From the NCBI RefSeq assembly GCF_004357765.1, contig NZ_SMTE01000015.1, positions 62,001-126,000 on the forward strand: DNA of 64,000 bases. The letters are read 5' to 3'. The translations under genes and the position numbers were made by a program. The notes under the pieces were generated by a model, which saw only the letters and a program-made list of their open reading frames with translations, had not been told where the DNA came from and ran no database searches. Below are positions 1 through 8,568 of this stretch, piece by piece (position 1 is the stretch's first letter; every line of letters starts with the position of its first letter). This DNA comes from Pseudomonas putida (lineage in GTDB: Bacteria; Pseudomonadota; Gammaproteobacteria; Pseudomonadales; Pseudomonadaceae).

Positions 1-110
1 GTACGCTCCAGCACTCTCAGGTAGGCATCATGGGCAACATCCTCGGCCGCCTGGCGGCTACCCAGGCGCGACGAGAGAAAACTCACCAATTCGCGATAGT
101 AATGTTCCAC
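1..110 (-). CDS. ECF sigma factor, FecI-like (5' part only; runs off the window)
   Basis: The minus strand reads an open frame from a GTG at 110 to the window edge. It encodes about 36 residues beginning VEHYYRELVSFL and containing RQAAEDVAHDAYLRV, the typical region 2.1-2.2 of a group IV (ECF) sigma factor. FecI-type factors direct RNA polymerase to TonB-dependent siderophore receptor genes. A Fur-box-like sequence lies about 80 bp upstream, which fits iron control. The GTG start is chosen because the family begins with this VEHYYREL segment; no strong ribosome site is visible. The rest of the gene, and any FecR partner, lies outside the window. Confidence 0.75.
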   Translation of the reverse strand, partial: MEHYYRELVSFLSSRLGSRQAAEDVAHDAYLRVLER

Positions 111-190
111 GATGGCACCTGGCGTCGCCCTGCCCGACGTCGGTGTGCAGGGTTGCGGGACTGAGTGATATCAGCGTGCAATCTTACAAA

Positions 191-209
191 TTATAATGAT
201 TCTCAGCAA
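191..209 (-). promoter_or_regulatory. Fur box (predicted) upstream of the ECF sigma gene
   Basis: Read on the minus strand, TTGCTGAGAATCATTATAA matches much of the Fur consensus GATAATGATAATCATTATC. It lies upstream of the FecI-like gene and just beyond the 3' end of the sensor kinase gene. Iron-replete repression of the sigma factor is inferred. Confidence 0.6.
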
Positions 210-234
210 CCGCTCCCCCGACAGCGCCCTGCGC

Positions 235-1557
235 TCAGCTGGCCGAGCGAGCTGGCATCTGCAACAGCACCCTCAGGCCGTCACCCTGGCTCTCGAAACG
301 CAAACTGCCGGCACAGCGCTGGACGATAGCCTGCACGATCGCCAGCCCCAGCCCGCAACCGCCGCTCTGACCATGGCGCCAGAAACGCTCGGTCAGGTGC
401 TGCAGATCCGCTTCGGCAATGCCAGGCCCATGATCGCGAACCACGAACCCGACCTGCCCATCGGCCATCTGCACATCGAGTTCCACCGCACTGTCGCCAC
501 CATGGCGCAAGGCGTTGTCGAGCAGATTGCGCAGCGCCGCCACCGCCAGCGGTGCCGGCATGCTCAGGTAGATACGCGCTGCTTGCTCGGGCAGGTGCAA
601 GACGATTCGCCGATTATCGCCACCGCCAGCATCCTCGACCGCCTGGCGCACCACCTGCTCGGCGCTGCACTGCACGCCATCCTCGAACGACAGGCTACCC
701 TCGACCCGGGCCAGCATGAGCAATTGCTCCAAGGTCCGGTGCATGCGATCGGCACCTTGCTCGGCATGTTCCAGAGCCTGCTCGCGGACACTGCCGTCGG
801 TCATGCGGGCCACCTGCAGGTGCGTCTTGATCGCGGTCAACGGGCTGCGCAGCTCGTGGGCGGCGTCGTCGGTCAGGCGCCGCTCGCGCTCTAGGGTCTG
901 GGCGATGCGCAAGAACAGTTGGTTCTGCGTCTCCAGCAGCGGTTGCAGTTCGCTGGGCAGGCCGGTCACCTGCAATGGCTCGACGCTATCGGCACGCCGG
1001 CGACGCAACGCATCGCGCATGCGATTGAGCGGCTCCAGGCCTTTGCCCAGACCGATCCAGAGCATACCGAGGCTACCCAGCAGTGCCATCAGCACCGGCG
1101 CCGAGGCCGCCAGCAGGATCGACTGGTTCAGCGCTTCGCGCTCCTGGTGGCGATCGGCCGTGGTGATACGCACATCACCATGATTGAAGGTGAAAGTCCG
1201 CCAGGATGCACCGTCGATGGTCTGGTCACGGAAGCCACTGCGCTCGTCGTCCATGGCGCCATCATGCTTGTGGTTACTGGCGAGAATCTCGCCGCGCAGC
1301 GAACTGACCTGGCAAGCCATGCCATCCGGCACGCTGAACTGGTCGGCGGAAAAATGCGCATCCTCACCTTTGGCTGCCAGCGGTTGCGGCAGCTGGTCGA
1401 TGAGGCCGGCGACCATGCGTGCCGACGCCACCAAACGCTGATCGAGGGAAAACATCATCTGCTGGCGCAGGTCGCGCAGCATCCAGGCCGCCGTCAGCAC
1501 CCAGATGATCACGAAGGCGCTGCCGAGGATCAGGCTCAGGCGTACACGCAGGCTCAT
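235..1557 (-). CDS. dsbS: two-component sensor histidine kinase (DsbS-like)
   Basis: This 440-residue inner-membrane sensor kinase starts MSLRVRL. One membrane helix spans about residues 9-28, followed by a periplasmic sensor domain of about 115 residues and a second helix near 148-170. The cytoplasmic part has an H box (DDAAHELRSPL, phospho-acceptor H234), an N box (NLLDNALRHG) and glycine boxes (DHGPGIA, GLGLAIVQ). The ATG at 1557 overlaps the regulator's stop codon (ATGA), so the two are translationally coupled. In P. aeruginosa the equivalent pair next to dsbD2/dsbG is, as I recall, a copper-responsive regulator of dsb genes; the same role here is inferred from synteny. A longer in-frame extension to 1710 exists but lies inside the regulator gene. 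Confidence 0.75.
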   Translation of the reverse strand: MSLRVRLSLILGSAFVIIWVLTAAWMLRDLRQQMMFSLDQRLVASARMVAGLIDQLPQPLAAKGEDAHFSADQFSVPDGMACQVSSLRGEILASNHKHDGAMDDERSGFRDQTIDGASWRTFTFNHGDVRITTADRHQEREALNQSILLAASAPVLMALLGSLGMLWIGLGKGLEPLNRMRDALRRRRADSVEPLQVTGLPSELQPLLETQNQLFLRIAQTLERERRLTDDAAHELRSPLTAIKTHLQVARMTDGSVREQALEHAEQGADRMHRTLEQLLMLARVEGSLSFEDGVQCSAEQVVRQAVEDAGGGDNRRIVLHLPEQAARIYLSMPAPLAVAALRNLLDNALRHGGDSAVELDVQMADGQVGFVVRDHGPGIAEADLQHLTERFWRHGQSGGCGLGLAIVQAIVQRCAGSLRFESQGDGLRVLLQMPARSAS

Positions 1558-2237
1558 GGGGCCACCTGCCCCGGGGCCTGGGCTGGGCCAAGGCGGTAGC
1601 CCAGGCCCCGCACAGTCTCGACGATACCGTTGCCGAGCTTGCGTCGCAGGTGGTGAATATGGACGTTCAGGGCGTTGCTCTCCACCTCGTCGCCAAAGCC
1701 ATAGACGCAATCCTTGAGCTGTTCGCTGGAGAGCACCCGGCCCGGGTTCTGCAACAGTGCCTGGAGCAAGGCCTGTTCCCGTCGCGACAGGTCGACCGGC
1801 TGACCGGCCAAGGTCGCTTCGCAGCTACTGGGGTCGTACTGCAACGGTCCATGTTCGATGACATTCACCGCTCGTCCAGCCACCCGGCGCAACAGCGTAT
1901 GCAGACGCGCAGCCAGTTCACGCAGGTCGAACGGTTTGAGCAGGTAGTCGTCGGCACCGGCCTGCAAACCATCGACCCGGTCGGTGACCGCGTCGCGGGC
2001 AGTGAGCACCAGAACAGGCAAGGACTCGCCCTGCTGGCGCAGGCGGCGCAGCAGCTTCAGGCCATCCTCGTCGGGCAAGCCCAGGTCGAGGATCATCACA
2101 TCGAATTGCGCGGCCTGAAGCATGGCCCGCGCGCTGGCGGCCGTGGCCACCCGGTCCACGGTCAAGCCCTGGGCAGTGAGACCGGCGCAGATGCCGCTGG
2201 CGATCAGGTCGTCGTCCTCGCAGAGCAGAACGTGCAT
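1554..2237 (-). CDS. dsbR: OmpR-family response regulator (DsbR-like)
   Basis: This 227-residue response regulator has a receiver domain with acidic pocket EDDD at 7-10, phospho-acceptor D51 in MILDLGLPDEDG, and KPF near residue 102. A C-terminal winged-helix domain follows (YGFGDEVESNALNVHIHHLRRKL). It is divergent from the dsbD operon and overlaps the kinase gene by 4 bp. A direct repeat of GGGTTAA with an 11 bp period in the divergent promoter region is a plausible binding site. Naming rests on gene order (regulator, kinase, dsbD, tlpA-like, dsbG), so the family is certain and the exact symbol less so. Confidence 0.75.
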   Translation of the reverse strand: MHVLLCEDDDLIASGICAGLTAQGLTVDRVATAASARAMLQAAQFDVMILDLGLPDEDGLKLLRRLRQQGESLPVLVLTARDAVTDRVDGLQAGADDYLLKPFDLRELAARLHTLLRRVAGRAVNVIEHGPLQYDPSSCEATLAGQPVDLSRREQALLQALLQNPGRVLSSEQLKDCVYGFGDEVESNALNVHIHHLRRKLGNGIVETVRGLGYRLGPAQAPGQVAP

Positions 2238-2371
2238 GGTGAAAGCTCCCAGGATGAGGTGAGGGGCATTGCACTATGGGCGGATTAAGGGGGGATTATG
2301 AACCTTTGTCGCAGCCACCGGGTAGCGGTCGCCAGCGGGCCCTACACCGCCTGCGCCACGGCTGTCAGACC

Positions 2372-2389
2372 GGGTTAACCTTGGGTTAA
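2372..2389 (+). promoter_or_regulatory. direct repeat, candidate response-regulator box for the dsb operon
   Basis: GGGTTAA occurs at 2372-2378 and again at 2383-2389, an 11 bp period. OmpR/PmrA-type regulators bind two half-sites on one helical face with this spacing (the PmrA box is HTTAA-N5-HTTAA). It lies about 50 bp upstream of the dsbD ATG, in the space shared with dsbR. Confidence 0.5.
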
Positions 2390-2438
2390 TCGGCGACGGC
2401 CAGGATGGCCACACTTACAGCTCTGCCAAGGCGAAGAC

Positions 2439-4160
2439 ATGCGCGTCATCCTACTCTTTCTGACTTTCCTCCTGGCCGGCCCGCTGCAGGCCAATCCATT
2501 CGATGTCAAACCCGATTTCCTGCCGGTCCAGGAAGCCTTCGTGCTCAACCACGACCGCCAGGCCGATGGCCAGATGCGCCTGTACTTCCAGATCAAACCA
2601 GGCTACTACCTCTACCAGAAGCGCTTGAAGTTCGATGGGCTGACCGAAGCGCAGCGTCCGCCGTTGCCAGCGGCGCTCAACCACCACGACGAGTTCTTCG
2701 GCGACAGCGCGGTGTATCGTGACCAGCTCGAACTGCTGATACCGGCCGACGCCAAGGGCCAATTGCGCCTGGGTTGGCAGGGTTGCGCCGATGCCGGGCT
2801 GTGCTATCCACCGCAGACCACGGTGATCGACCTGGGCGGCAGTGCCGCGGCGCCCGTCGCCCCAGCCGGCGAACAAGCCAGCGACCAGGCCCTGGCCAGC
2901 GACCTGCAACAGGCCAGCCTGGCCTGGAGCCTGCTGGCCTTCTTCGGTCTCGGCCTGCTGCTGGCATTCACCCCTTGCTCGCTGCCGATGTTGCCGATTC
3001 TCGCCGGCCTGGTGCTTGGCAACGGTGCCAGTGCCCGCCGCGGCTGGCTGCTGGCCGGGGTCTACGTGCTGAGCATGGCGCTGGTCTATGCCGGCCTCGG
3101 GGTGATCGCCGCGCTGCTGGGCGCCAGCCTGCAAGCCTGGCTACAGCAGCCCTGGTTGCTGGCTAGCCTGGCGGCGTTGTTCGTGGTGCTCGCGCTGCCG
3201 ATGTTCGGCGCTTTCGAACTGCAATTGCCAGCTGCCCTGCGCGACCGGCTGGACCGCGCCGGACAAGGTACTCGCGGTGGCAACGTCTATGGCGCAGCGC
3301 TGCTCGGGGCACTCTCCGGGTTGCTGTTGGGGCCGTGCATGACCGCACCGCTGGCCGGCGCCTTGCTGTACATCGCGCAAAGCGGCGATGTGCTGCAAGG
3401 CGCGTTGGTGCTGTTCAGCCTGGGCCTGGGCATGGGCGTACCGCTGCTGTTGCTGGTGACCCTGGGCAACCGCTACCTGCCCCGCCCCGGTGCCTGGATG
3501 AACCGCGTCAAGGGCGTGTTTGGCTTCGTGTTCCTGGCCATGGCCTTGTATACCGTGCGCAGCCTGCTCGACGCCCCCCTGCTGCTGGCCTTGAGCGGCG
3601 CCTGGTTGATCGCCCTGGGTTGGGCCACCTGGCCAGCCTTGCAGCGCCTGCCCGCGCTGCGTGCGGTGCCACTGCTCGGCGCGCTCTGGGGCGGCCTGCT
3701 ACTGGTCGGCGCCGCTGCTGGGGGCGACGACCTCTGGCAACCGTTGCGCCCGTTCGCCGGAACGGCACCGGCGGCGCTGCAACAGCGCGAAGACCACTTC
3801 GTCACTGTCAGCCAGCCGCAGGACCTGCAACGCCAATTGGACGAAGCCAAGGCCCAGGGCCAGTGGGTGATGCTCGACTACTATGCCGATTGGTGCGTGG
3901 CCTGCAAGGTGATGGAAAAGAACGTGTTCGCCCGACCCGATGTCCAGGCCAGCCTCGCCGGGGTGCGTCTGCTGCGCCTGGACGTGACCGCCGATGCCCC
4001 GGCCAGCCGCGAACTGCTGCAACGCTACCAGGTCCCTGGGCCGCCCAGCATCCTGTGGATCGATCCGCAGGGTGAAGAGCGACGGGCCCGACGCATCACC
4101 GGGGAGGTGGATGCACGGTCTTTCCTCGACCATTGGACTCAGACGCGGAGCCAGGGCTGA
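2439..4160 (+). CDS. dsbD: thiol:disulfide interchange protein DsbD (protein-disulfide reductase)
   Basis: This 573-residue protein carries reducing equivalents from cytoplasmic thioredoxin across the inner membrane to periplasmic partners. A signal peptide (MRVILLFLTFLLAGPLQA) leads into the periplasmic alpha domain. About eight membrane helices follow, with the paired cysteine motifs FTPCSLPMLP and LGPCMTAPLAG of the beta domain. The C-terminal thioredoxin-fold gamma domain has WCVAC at residues 485-489. Length and domain order are standard for DsbD. It is the first gene of the dsb operon and overlaps the next gene by one base (TGATG). It is probably the DsbD2-type copy, with a second dsbD expected elsewhere. 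Confidence 0.9.
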   Translation: MRVILLFLTFLLAGPLQANPFDVKPDFLPVQEAFVLNHDRQADGQMRLYFQIKPGYYLYQKRLKFDGLTEAQRPPLPAALNHHDEFFGDSAVYRDQLELLIPADAKGQLRLGWQGCADAGLCYPPQTTVIDLGGSAAAPVAPAGEQASDQALASDLQQASLAWSLLAFFGLGLLLAFTPCSLPMLPILAGLVLGNGASARRGWLLAGVYVLSMALVYAGLGVIAALLGASLQAWLQQPWLLASLAALFVVLALPMFGAFELQLPAALRDRLDRAGQGTRGGNVYGAALLGALSGLLLGPCMTAPLAGALLYIAQSGDVLQGALVLFSLGLGMGVPLLLLVTLGNRYLPRPGAWMNRVKGVFGFVFLAMALYTVRSLLDAPLLLALSGAWLIALGWATWPALQRLPALRAVPLLGALWGGLLLVGAAAGGDDLWQPLRPFAGTAPAALQQREDHFVTVSQPQDLQRQLDEAKAQGQWVMLDYYADWCVACKVMEKNVFARPDVQASLAGVRLLRLDVTADAPASRELLQRYQVPGPPSILWIDPQGEERRARRITGEVDARSFLDHWTQTRSQG

Positions 4161-4996
4161 TGCTGACGGTAACCTTGGGCCCCTTGACCATGGCCCTCAA
4201 CCATCTACTGCTGTTGAGTGCCCTGGGCATCGCCTGCCTGGTCGGCTGGTGGGTCGCCCGACGTGGTGGCGAAAGTCCCGAGTCGGCGCTGTTCAACCTG
4301 TTCCTGATCGGCTTGGCGTGCGCCCGCCTGGGCTTCGTGGTGGCCTATTGGCCGATGTACCGTGATGAGCCGCTGCAAATCATCGACATCCGCGACGGCG
4401 GCTTCCTGCTCTGGCCGGGCTTGGCCGGGCTGGTGCTGGGCGCCGCGTGGCAGGGCTGGCGCCAACCGGGCCTGCGCCGATCGCTAGGCTGGGCGCTGTT
4501 CAGCGGTGCATTGTTCTGGGGCCTGACGAGCCTGGGAAGCCACCTGTACAGCAAAGGTACCGAACTACCCGACCTGAGCCTGCGCACGGCCAGCGGACAG
4601 CCGGTGGCGCTGCAGACGTACCGTGGCCAGCCGCTGGTCATCAATATCTGGGCCAGCTGGTGCCCACCCTGTCGGCGGGAAATGCCGGTGCTGCAGAAAG
4701 CCCAGGGCGAGTATCCGCACGTGCGCTTCGTGTTCGTCAACCAAGGCGAGACCCCGGAAACCGTCAGCACCTTCCTCGCCACCACTGGCCTGAGCCTGAG
4801 CCATGTGCTGTTCGACGGCAGCGGCCAACTGGCTCAGCGCGTCGGCTCGATGGCCTTGCCCACCACATTGTTCTATGACGCCAACGGGCGGCTGATCGGC
4901 AGTCACCTGGGCGAACTCTCCCGGGGCAGCCTGCGCCATGCCCTGGAACCTTTCGAACGGGCCGCAGCGCCCGCCCCTGCCGTACAAGGAAACTGA
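4160..4996 (+). CDS. membrane-anchored TlpA/DsbE-like thioredoxin
   Basis: This 278-residue protein has an N-terminal membrane part (hydrophobic segments near 10-33, 43-63, 83-98 and 111-127). The layout loosely resembles the prolipoprotein diacylglyceryl transferase fold. A periplasmic TlpA/ResA-type thioredoxin domain follows with active site WCPPC at 167-171. Such proteins reduce periplasmic disulfides with electrons from DsbD. The ATG at 4160 shares its A with the dsbD stop codon, so an upstream in-frame ATG at 4133 inside dsbD is unlikely. dsbG begins 2 bp downstream. In P. aeruginosa the matching gene is called dsbE by some authors. Confidence 0.85.
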   Translation: MLTVTLGPLTMALNHLLLLSALGIACLVGWWVARRGGESPESALFNLFLIGLACARLGFVVAYWPMYRDEPLQIIDIRDGGFLLWPGLAGLVLGAAWQGWRQPGLRRSLGWALFSGALFWGLTSLGSHLYSKGTELPDLSLRTASGQPVALQTYRGQPLVINIWASWCPPCRREMPVLQKAQGEYPHVRFVFVNQGETPETVSTFLATTGLSLSHVLFDGSGQLAQRVGSMALPTTLFYDANGRLIGSHLGELSRGSLRHALEPFERAAAPAPAVQGN

Positions 4997-4997
4997 C

Positions 4998-5756
4998 ATG
5001 CGACTCACTGCACTGCTCCCCCTGACCCTGGCTGCGCTGGCCGCACCGCCCCTGCAGGCCGAAGAACTGCCCAAGGCGATCCAGCAACTGCAGGCCAAAG
5101 GCGCCGTGATCAAAGGCAGCTTCGATGCCCCCGATGGCTTGCGCGGCTACGCCGCCGAGTACCGCAACAACGGCATCGCGTTCTACCTGACGCCCAACGG
5201 CAAGCACGTGCTGGTCGGGAGCTTGTTCGACGAGCAAGGCCGCGACCTGAGTGCCGAGCCGTTGCAGAAACTGGTATACGCGCCGATGAGCAAGGCTATC
5301 TGGGCAAAAATGGAAAAGGCCGCCTGGATCGCCGATGGCAAGGCCGATGCACCGCGGGTGGTGTACCTGTTCAGCGATCCGAACTGCCCCTACTGCAACA
5401 TGTTCTGGGAGCAGGCGCGGCCCTGGGTCGAGTCGGGCAAGGTGCAGCTTCGCCATATCATGGTCGGCATCATTCGCGAGGACAGCCCCGGCAAGTCGGC
5501 AGCACTGCTGGCGGCGAAGGATCCAGCCAAGGCGCTGCAGCAGCACGAAAAAGCCGGCAAGGCCAGCACCCTCAAGGCGCTGAACGAGATACCGCCAGCC
5601 GTCCAGGCAAAGCTCGCAGGCAACATGGCGTTGCTCGAGGAGCTGGGCTTGCAGGCCACTCCGGCGATTTTCTATCAGGATGAGAACGGCAACCTGCAAA
5701 CCCAGCAAGGGGCGCCGCAACCTGAGGTACTGGGCAGGATTCTCGGCAAACGCTGA
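4998..5756 (+). CDS. dsbG: thiol:disulfide interchange protein DsbG
   Basis: This 252-residue periplasmic protein begins with a signal peptide ending near LQAEE (residue 22). An N-terminal dimerisation domain precedes a DsbC/DsbG-type thioredoxin domain with active site CPYC at 130-133 (FSDPNCPYCNMFWEQ). DsbG protects or isomerises cysteines in periplasmic substrates and is recycled by DsbD, whose gene is two upstream. The start at 4998 gives a complete signal peptide and sits 2 bp after the preceding stop codon. It is the last gene of the operon, followed by a hairpin terminator. Confidence 0.9.
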   Translation: MRLTALLPLTLAALAAPPLQAEELPKAIQQLQAKGAVIKGSFDAPDGLRGYAAEYRNNGIAFYLTPNGKHVLVGSLFDEQGRDLSAEPLQKLVYAPMSKAIWAKMEKAAWIADGKADAPRVVYLFSDPNCPYCNMFWEQARPWVESGKVQLRHIMVGIIREDSPGKSAALLAAKDPAKALQQHEKAGKASTLKALNEIPPAVQAKLAGNMALLEELGLQATPAIFYQDENGNLQTQQGAPQPEVLGRILGKR

Positions 5757-5764
5757 TCGAACAG

Positions 5765-5786
5765 GGCGCCCCGGCTTCGGGGCGCC
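5765..5786 (+). terminator. hairpin after dsbG
   Basis: A perfect 9 bp GC-rich stem (GGCGCCCCG/CGGGGCGCC) with a GCTT loop begins 8 bp after the dsbG stop codon. No T-run follows, so strength as an intrinsic terminator is uncertain. Confidence 0.6.
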
Positions 5787-5835
5787 AGCTCGCCGCGCTT
5801 AGAGCCGAAACGAATAGACATTCATTACTTTTCGC

Positions 5836-5854
5836 ATTTGACAATCATTATCAT
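5836..5854 (+). promoter_or_regulatory. Fur box (predicted) upstream of pvdS
   Basis: ATTTGACAATCATTATCAT matches the core AATCATTATC of the Fur consensus. It is 80-100 bp upstream of the PvdS start, where Fur repression of iron-starvation sigma factors is well established. Confidence 0.75.
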
Positions 5855-5933
5855 ATTGCCTAGTTTGTCGCTCGTCGTAGGAAGCTTCCCTGTCGAGGGT
5901 GCTCCCTTTCCTACCAGAGACTAGGTGATTTCC

Positions 5934-6464
5934 ATGGCGGAACAACTATCCACAAGTAAGTGCGATTCACCGTTGCTGCAAGCGTTCGTCGACAACCGCA
6001 ACATCCTCGTCAAGATCGCGGCACGCATCACCGGCTGCCGGTCCCGCGCCGAGGATGTTGTCCAGGATGCGTTCTTCCGGCTTGGCGCCGCGCCGCAGAT
6101 CACCTCGTCGTTCAAGGCCCAGCTCAGCTACCTGTTCCAGATCGTGCGCAACCTGGCGATCGACCACTATCGCAAGCAGGCGATGGAGCTGAAATACTCA
6201 GGCAGTGAAGAAGAGGGGCTGAACGTGGTGATCCAGAACGCATCGCCCGAGACCACCCATATCAACCTGGCGGCCCTGGAACACATCGCCGACGCCCTCG
6301 ACGACCTGCCCCAACGCACCCGCTATGCCTTCGAGATGTACCGCCTGCACGGCGTGCCGCAGAAGGACATCGCCAAGGAACTCGGCGTCTCCCCGACCCT
6401 GGTCAACTTCATGATCCGCGATGCCCTGGTGCATTGCCGCAAGACGGCCAGCCGCCAGGGCTGA
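5934..6464 (+). CDS. pvdS: iron-starvation ECF sigma factor PvdS/PfrI
   Basis: This 176-residue group IV sigma factor directs transcription of pyoverdine synthesis genes under iron limitation. The sequence is very close to remembered P. aeruginosa PvdS: MAEQLSTSKCDSPLLQAF at the start, AEDVVQDAFFRL and LSYLFQIVRNLAIDHYRKQ in region 2, and HGVPQKDIAKELGVSPTLV as the region 4 helix-turn-helix. The ATG at 5934 is preferred over a GTG at 5925 because PvdS proteins begin M(S/A)EQLST. P. putida authors call this gene pfrI. A Fur box lies upstream. No pyoverdine NRPS is adjacent; the only linked pyoverdine-type gene is the converging acetylase. Confidence 0.92.
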   Translation: MAEQLSTSKCDSPLLQAFVDNRNILVKIAARITGCRSRAEDVVQDAFFRLGAAPQITSSFKAQLSYLFQIVRNLAIDHYRKQAMELKYSGSEEEGLNVVIQNASPETTHINLAALEHIADALDDLPQRTRYAFEMYRLHGVPQKDIAKELGVSPTLVNFMIRDALVHCRKTASRQG

Positions 6465-6512
6465 ACCGCTTGTCTGGCGGCGGGCCTGCGCGCGGCCCGC
6501 CAGCCACTGTCG

Positions 6513-7547
6513 CTAGACCAGCGTGCAACGGTCGAAGAAGCGCTCTCGTCCAAGGATCATCAACGCCGCGCGTTTGTGTGGGAAGTCGAACTCCTTGTCG
6601 CAATGGAAGCACTGGTCGTGCATGTAACCGATCATCTTGCCATTGTCCGCCCGTGGCTCGGCCACCACCCGCTGGGTACGCGGGTCGTCGAGGAACAGAT
6701 AGTGCACCAACGCCGACAGCCAACTGGCCACTTTATGCGGCCCACGGTGCGACTCCTCCCCCACCAGCATGTGGATGCCGCGGTCGTAGTCGTCGGCCCC
6801 GTAGAACGGCGCGATGCGGTCCTCCTTGGCCCAATACGCCTCGAAATAGGCGAACGGCTGGTCATCGAAGCAGCCGATCAAGGTCAGGGTGTGCGGATCG
6901 GCCGCGAGCTTGTCGAGGTACTCACGGTGCTGCTCAAGCGAGCCCCCCTCCTGCCAGAACTGCTCCACGCGCGGATTGTTCTGCCAACGGTTGAAGCGCT
7001 CCAGGTCACGGTCGATCTCCAAGGTGCGCAACGACACCCAACTGCCCAGTCGGGCATCGAAACGGCGGTACACCTCGCCCACCGGCTTAGGCGCACGCCG
7101 GGGATGACGCTTGCCGTTGCTGATCTGCATCTGCTGCGGATACACACCGCTGGTCGAGTCGCCCAGCCAAGGCTGCGGCAATTGCCAGAACATCGTGCGT
7201 TCGCACAGAAACACCTCGGGCGTTTCGCTTTGCTGTAACAATCCGCTGAGCAGTGCCTGGGTAAACACGGCCTGCCCTGCGCCCTCTGGCAGACGCCAGG
7301 CCAGGCGTTGGCGTTGCGGGTCGCGGGCAAGCAACCAATAGCAGGCTGCCCACAGGGCCTGATGGGGTCGCTCGGGGCAGAGACTGACGAGTTGGACGAG
7401 CAAGGGGTCGCCGGGCTGCAGGCGGACCTGTATCAAAGGTCGACCTTCGAGGGTGAGGCTTAGCTGGCGGTCAGTCTCATCGGCACCCAGGTCATGCCAG
7501 CGGGGCGCGGACAGGGGCTGCGAAGCGGCATCGAACGGCATGGTCAT
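6513..7547 (-). CDS. GNAT-family hydroxyornithine acetylase, PvdY/IucB-like
   Basis: This 344-residue protein has an N-terminal domain of about 150 residues with no clear motif. A C-terminal siderophore-type acetyltransferase domain of the IucB/AlcB class follows (FNRWQNNPRVEQFWQEGG, PFAYFEAYWAKEDRIAPFY, RGIHMLVGEESHRG, DNGKMIGYMH). Such enzymes acylate N5-hydroxyornithine or N6-hydroxylysine. Next to pvdS in other fluorescent pseudomonads sits PvdY(II), which acetylates hydroxyornithine for pyoverdine, and this is the likely identity. It converges on pvdS with 48 bp between stop codons. No Fur box was found directly upstream. Confidence 0.75.
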   Translation of the reverse strand: MTMPFDAASQPLSAPRWHDLGADETDRQLSLTLEGRPLIQVRLQPGDPLLVQLVSLCPERPHQALWAACYWLLARDPQRQRLAWRLPEGAGQAVFTQALLSGLLQQSETPEVFLCERTMFWQLPQPWLGDSTSGVYPQQMQISNGKRHPRRAPKPVGEVYRRFDARLGSWVSLRTLEIDRDLERFNRWQNNPRVEQFWQEGGSLEQHREYLDKLAADPHTLTLIGCFDDQPFAYFEAYWAKEDRIAPFYGADDYDRGIHMLVGEESHRGPHKVASWLSALVHYLFLDDPRTQRVVAEPRADNGKMIGYMHDQCFHCDKEFDFPHKRAALMILGRERFFDRCTLV

Positions 7548-7606
7548 GGCTCACAGGTCAGGAAAAAGATGGATTCACTTGGAAAACGTGGCCATGCCAA
7601 GGGAAT

Positions 7607-8416
7607 TTAGTCGACCGGAGCCTGCACGCTGATGCGGTAGGGTTGGAAGATCCGCGCCAGCTGGCCAGTGTCGCGCAGGTTGCGCAGCAGTTCGGCAAAG
7701 GCCTTGGCGCTGATGGGGCCACCGGGACGCAGCAATGCGTAATGGTGATAGACCTGGTCGACGCGCTCGGAGGTCAGCAACTGATTGAGGCTGCCGGGGT
7801 TACGCGTCATGAAGTCGCTCAGGTAGGAGCGGGTGACCAAAGCGATGTCGGCCCGTCCGGCCTGGACCATCAACAGGTTGCTGTCGTGGGAATAGGTCAG
7901 GGTCGCACCGAAGGTCTGGCGCAAATGGGCCGGGTCGGCATTGAAGTTGGCGAAGGCGTAGTGGTAACCGTTGAACAGGGCCAAGCGTTTGCCGTGCAGG
8001 TCATCGAAGTAATGCTGGTCACGACCTTCGCGCTGCCTGGCCACGAACACTTCCGCATCTTCCAGCCCCATGTCGACGCTCTGGTGCGCAATCTGCTGCC
8101 AGCCCCATTGCGGGTTTTCGAAAATCGCCATGTCGGTACGCCCCTGCTGGAAATCACCGAAGCGTCGCTGGATGGACGTGGGGACAAGAACGAACCGGTA
8201 GTCGACCTGCAAGGTATTGAGTGCGTCGATCAACTGCGGTAGCAGGCCGGTATCGGCGCCCTGTTCGGGTCGCACGGTGTAGGGTGGGAAATGCGCGGCA
8301 CCGACCTTGACCTCGATCGTCTCGGCGGCCCAGGCCGGTGCCGCCAGCCATGCAGCTGCCAGCATCAACAGGGTGGACAAGGCCTTGAGGCCGGGCGCTG
8401 GAGTCAAGACGGACAC
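7607..8416 (-). CDS. periplasmic solute-binding protein (family 3), orphan
   Basis: This roughly 269-residue protein has a signal peptide (LKALSTLLMLAAAWLAAPAWA) and a bacterial extracellular solute-binding family 3 fold: FPPYTV near the start, a central DMAIFENPQWGW, and the GRADIALVTRSYL hinge region. No ABC permease or ATPase lies nearby. Orphans of this type in Pseudomonas often scavenge amino acids or act as sensors. The start is uncertain. The frame opens with GTG at 8416, an ATG four bases upstream is out of frame, and an internal ATG lies within the signal sequence. Confidence 0.75.
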   Translation of the reverse strand: MSVLTPAPGLKALSTLLMLAAAWLAAPAWAAETIEVKVGAAHFPPYTVRPEQGADTGLLPQLIDALNTLQVDYRFVLVPTSIQRRFGDFQQGRTDMAIFENPQWGWQQIAHQSVDMGLEDAEVFVARQREGRDQHYFDDLHGKRLALFNGYHYAFANFNADPAHLRQTFGATLTYSHDSNLLMVQAGRADIALVTRSYLSDFMTRNPGSLNQLLTSERVDQVYHHYALLRPGGPISAKAFAELLRNLRDTGQLARIFQPYRISVQAPVD

Positions 8417-8568
8417 TCATCACGGTTCATGCCAGGGTGCGATTAAGCTAGGCGTTTTCCCAGGCGGGCACAACTGCTGGATAGGCCAAAATAGCGGCAA
8501 TCTGCCACAGGGATGTCGTGGCGCCGGGATTTGGCTACGCTCTAGCAGGATCTGCATGGGAGCCGGGT

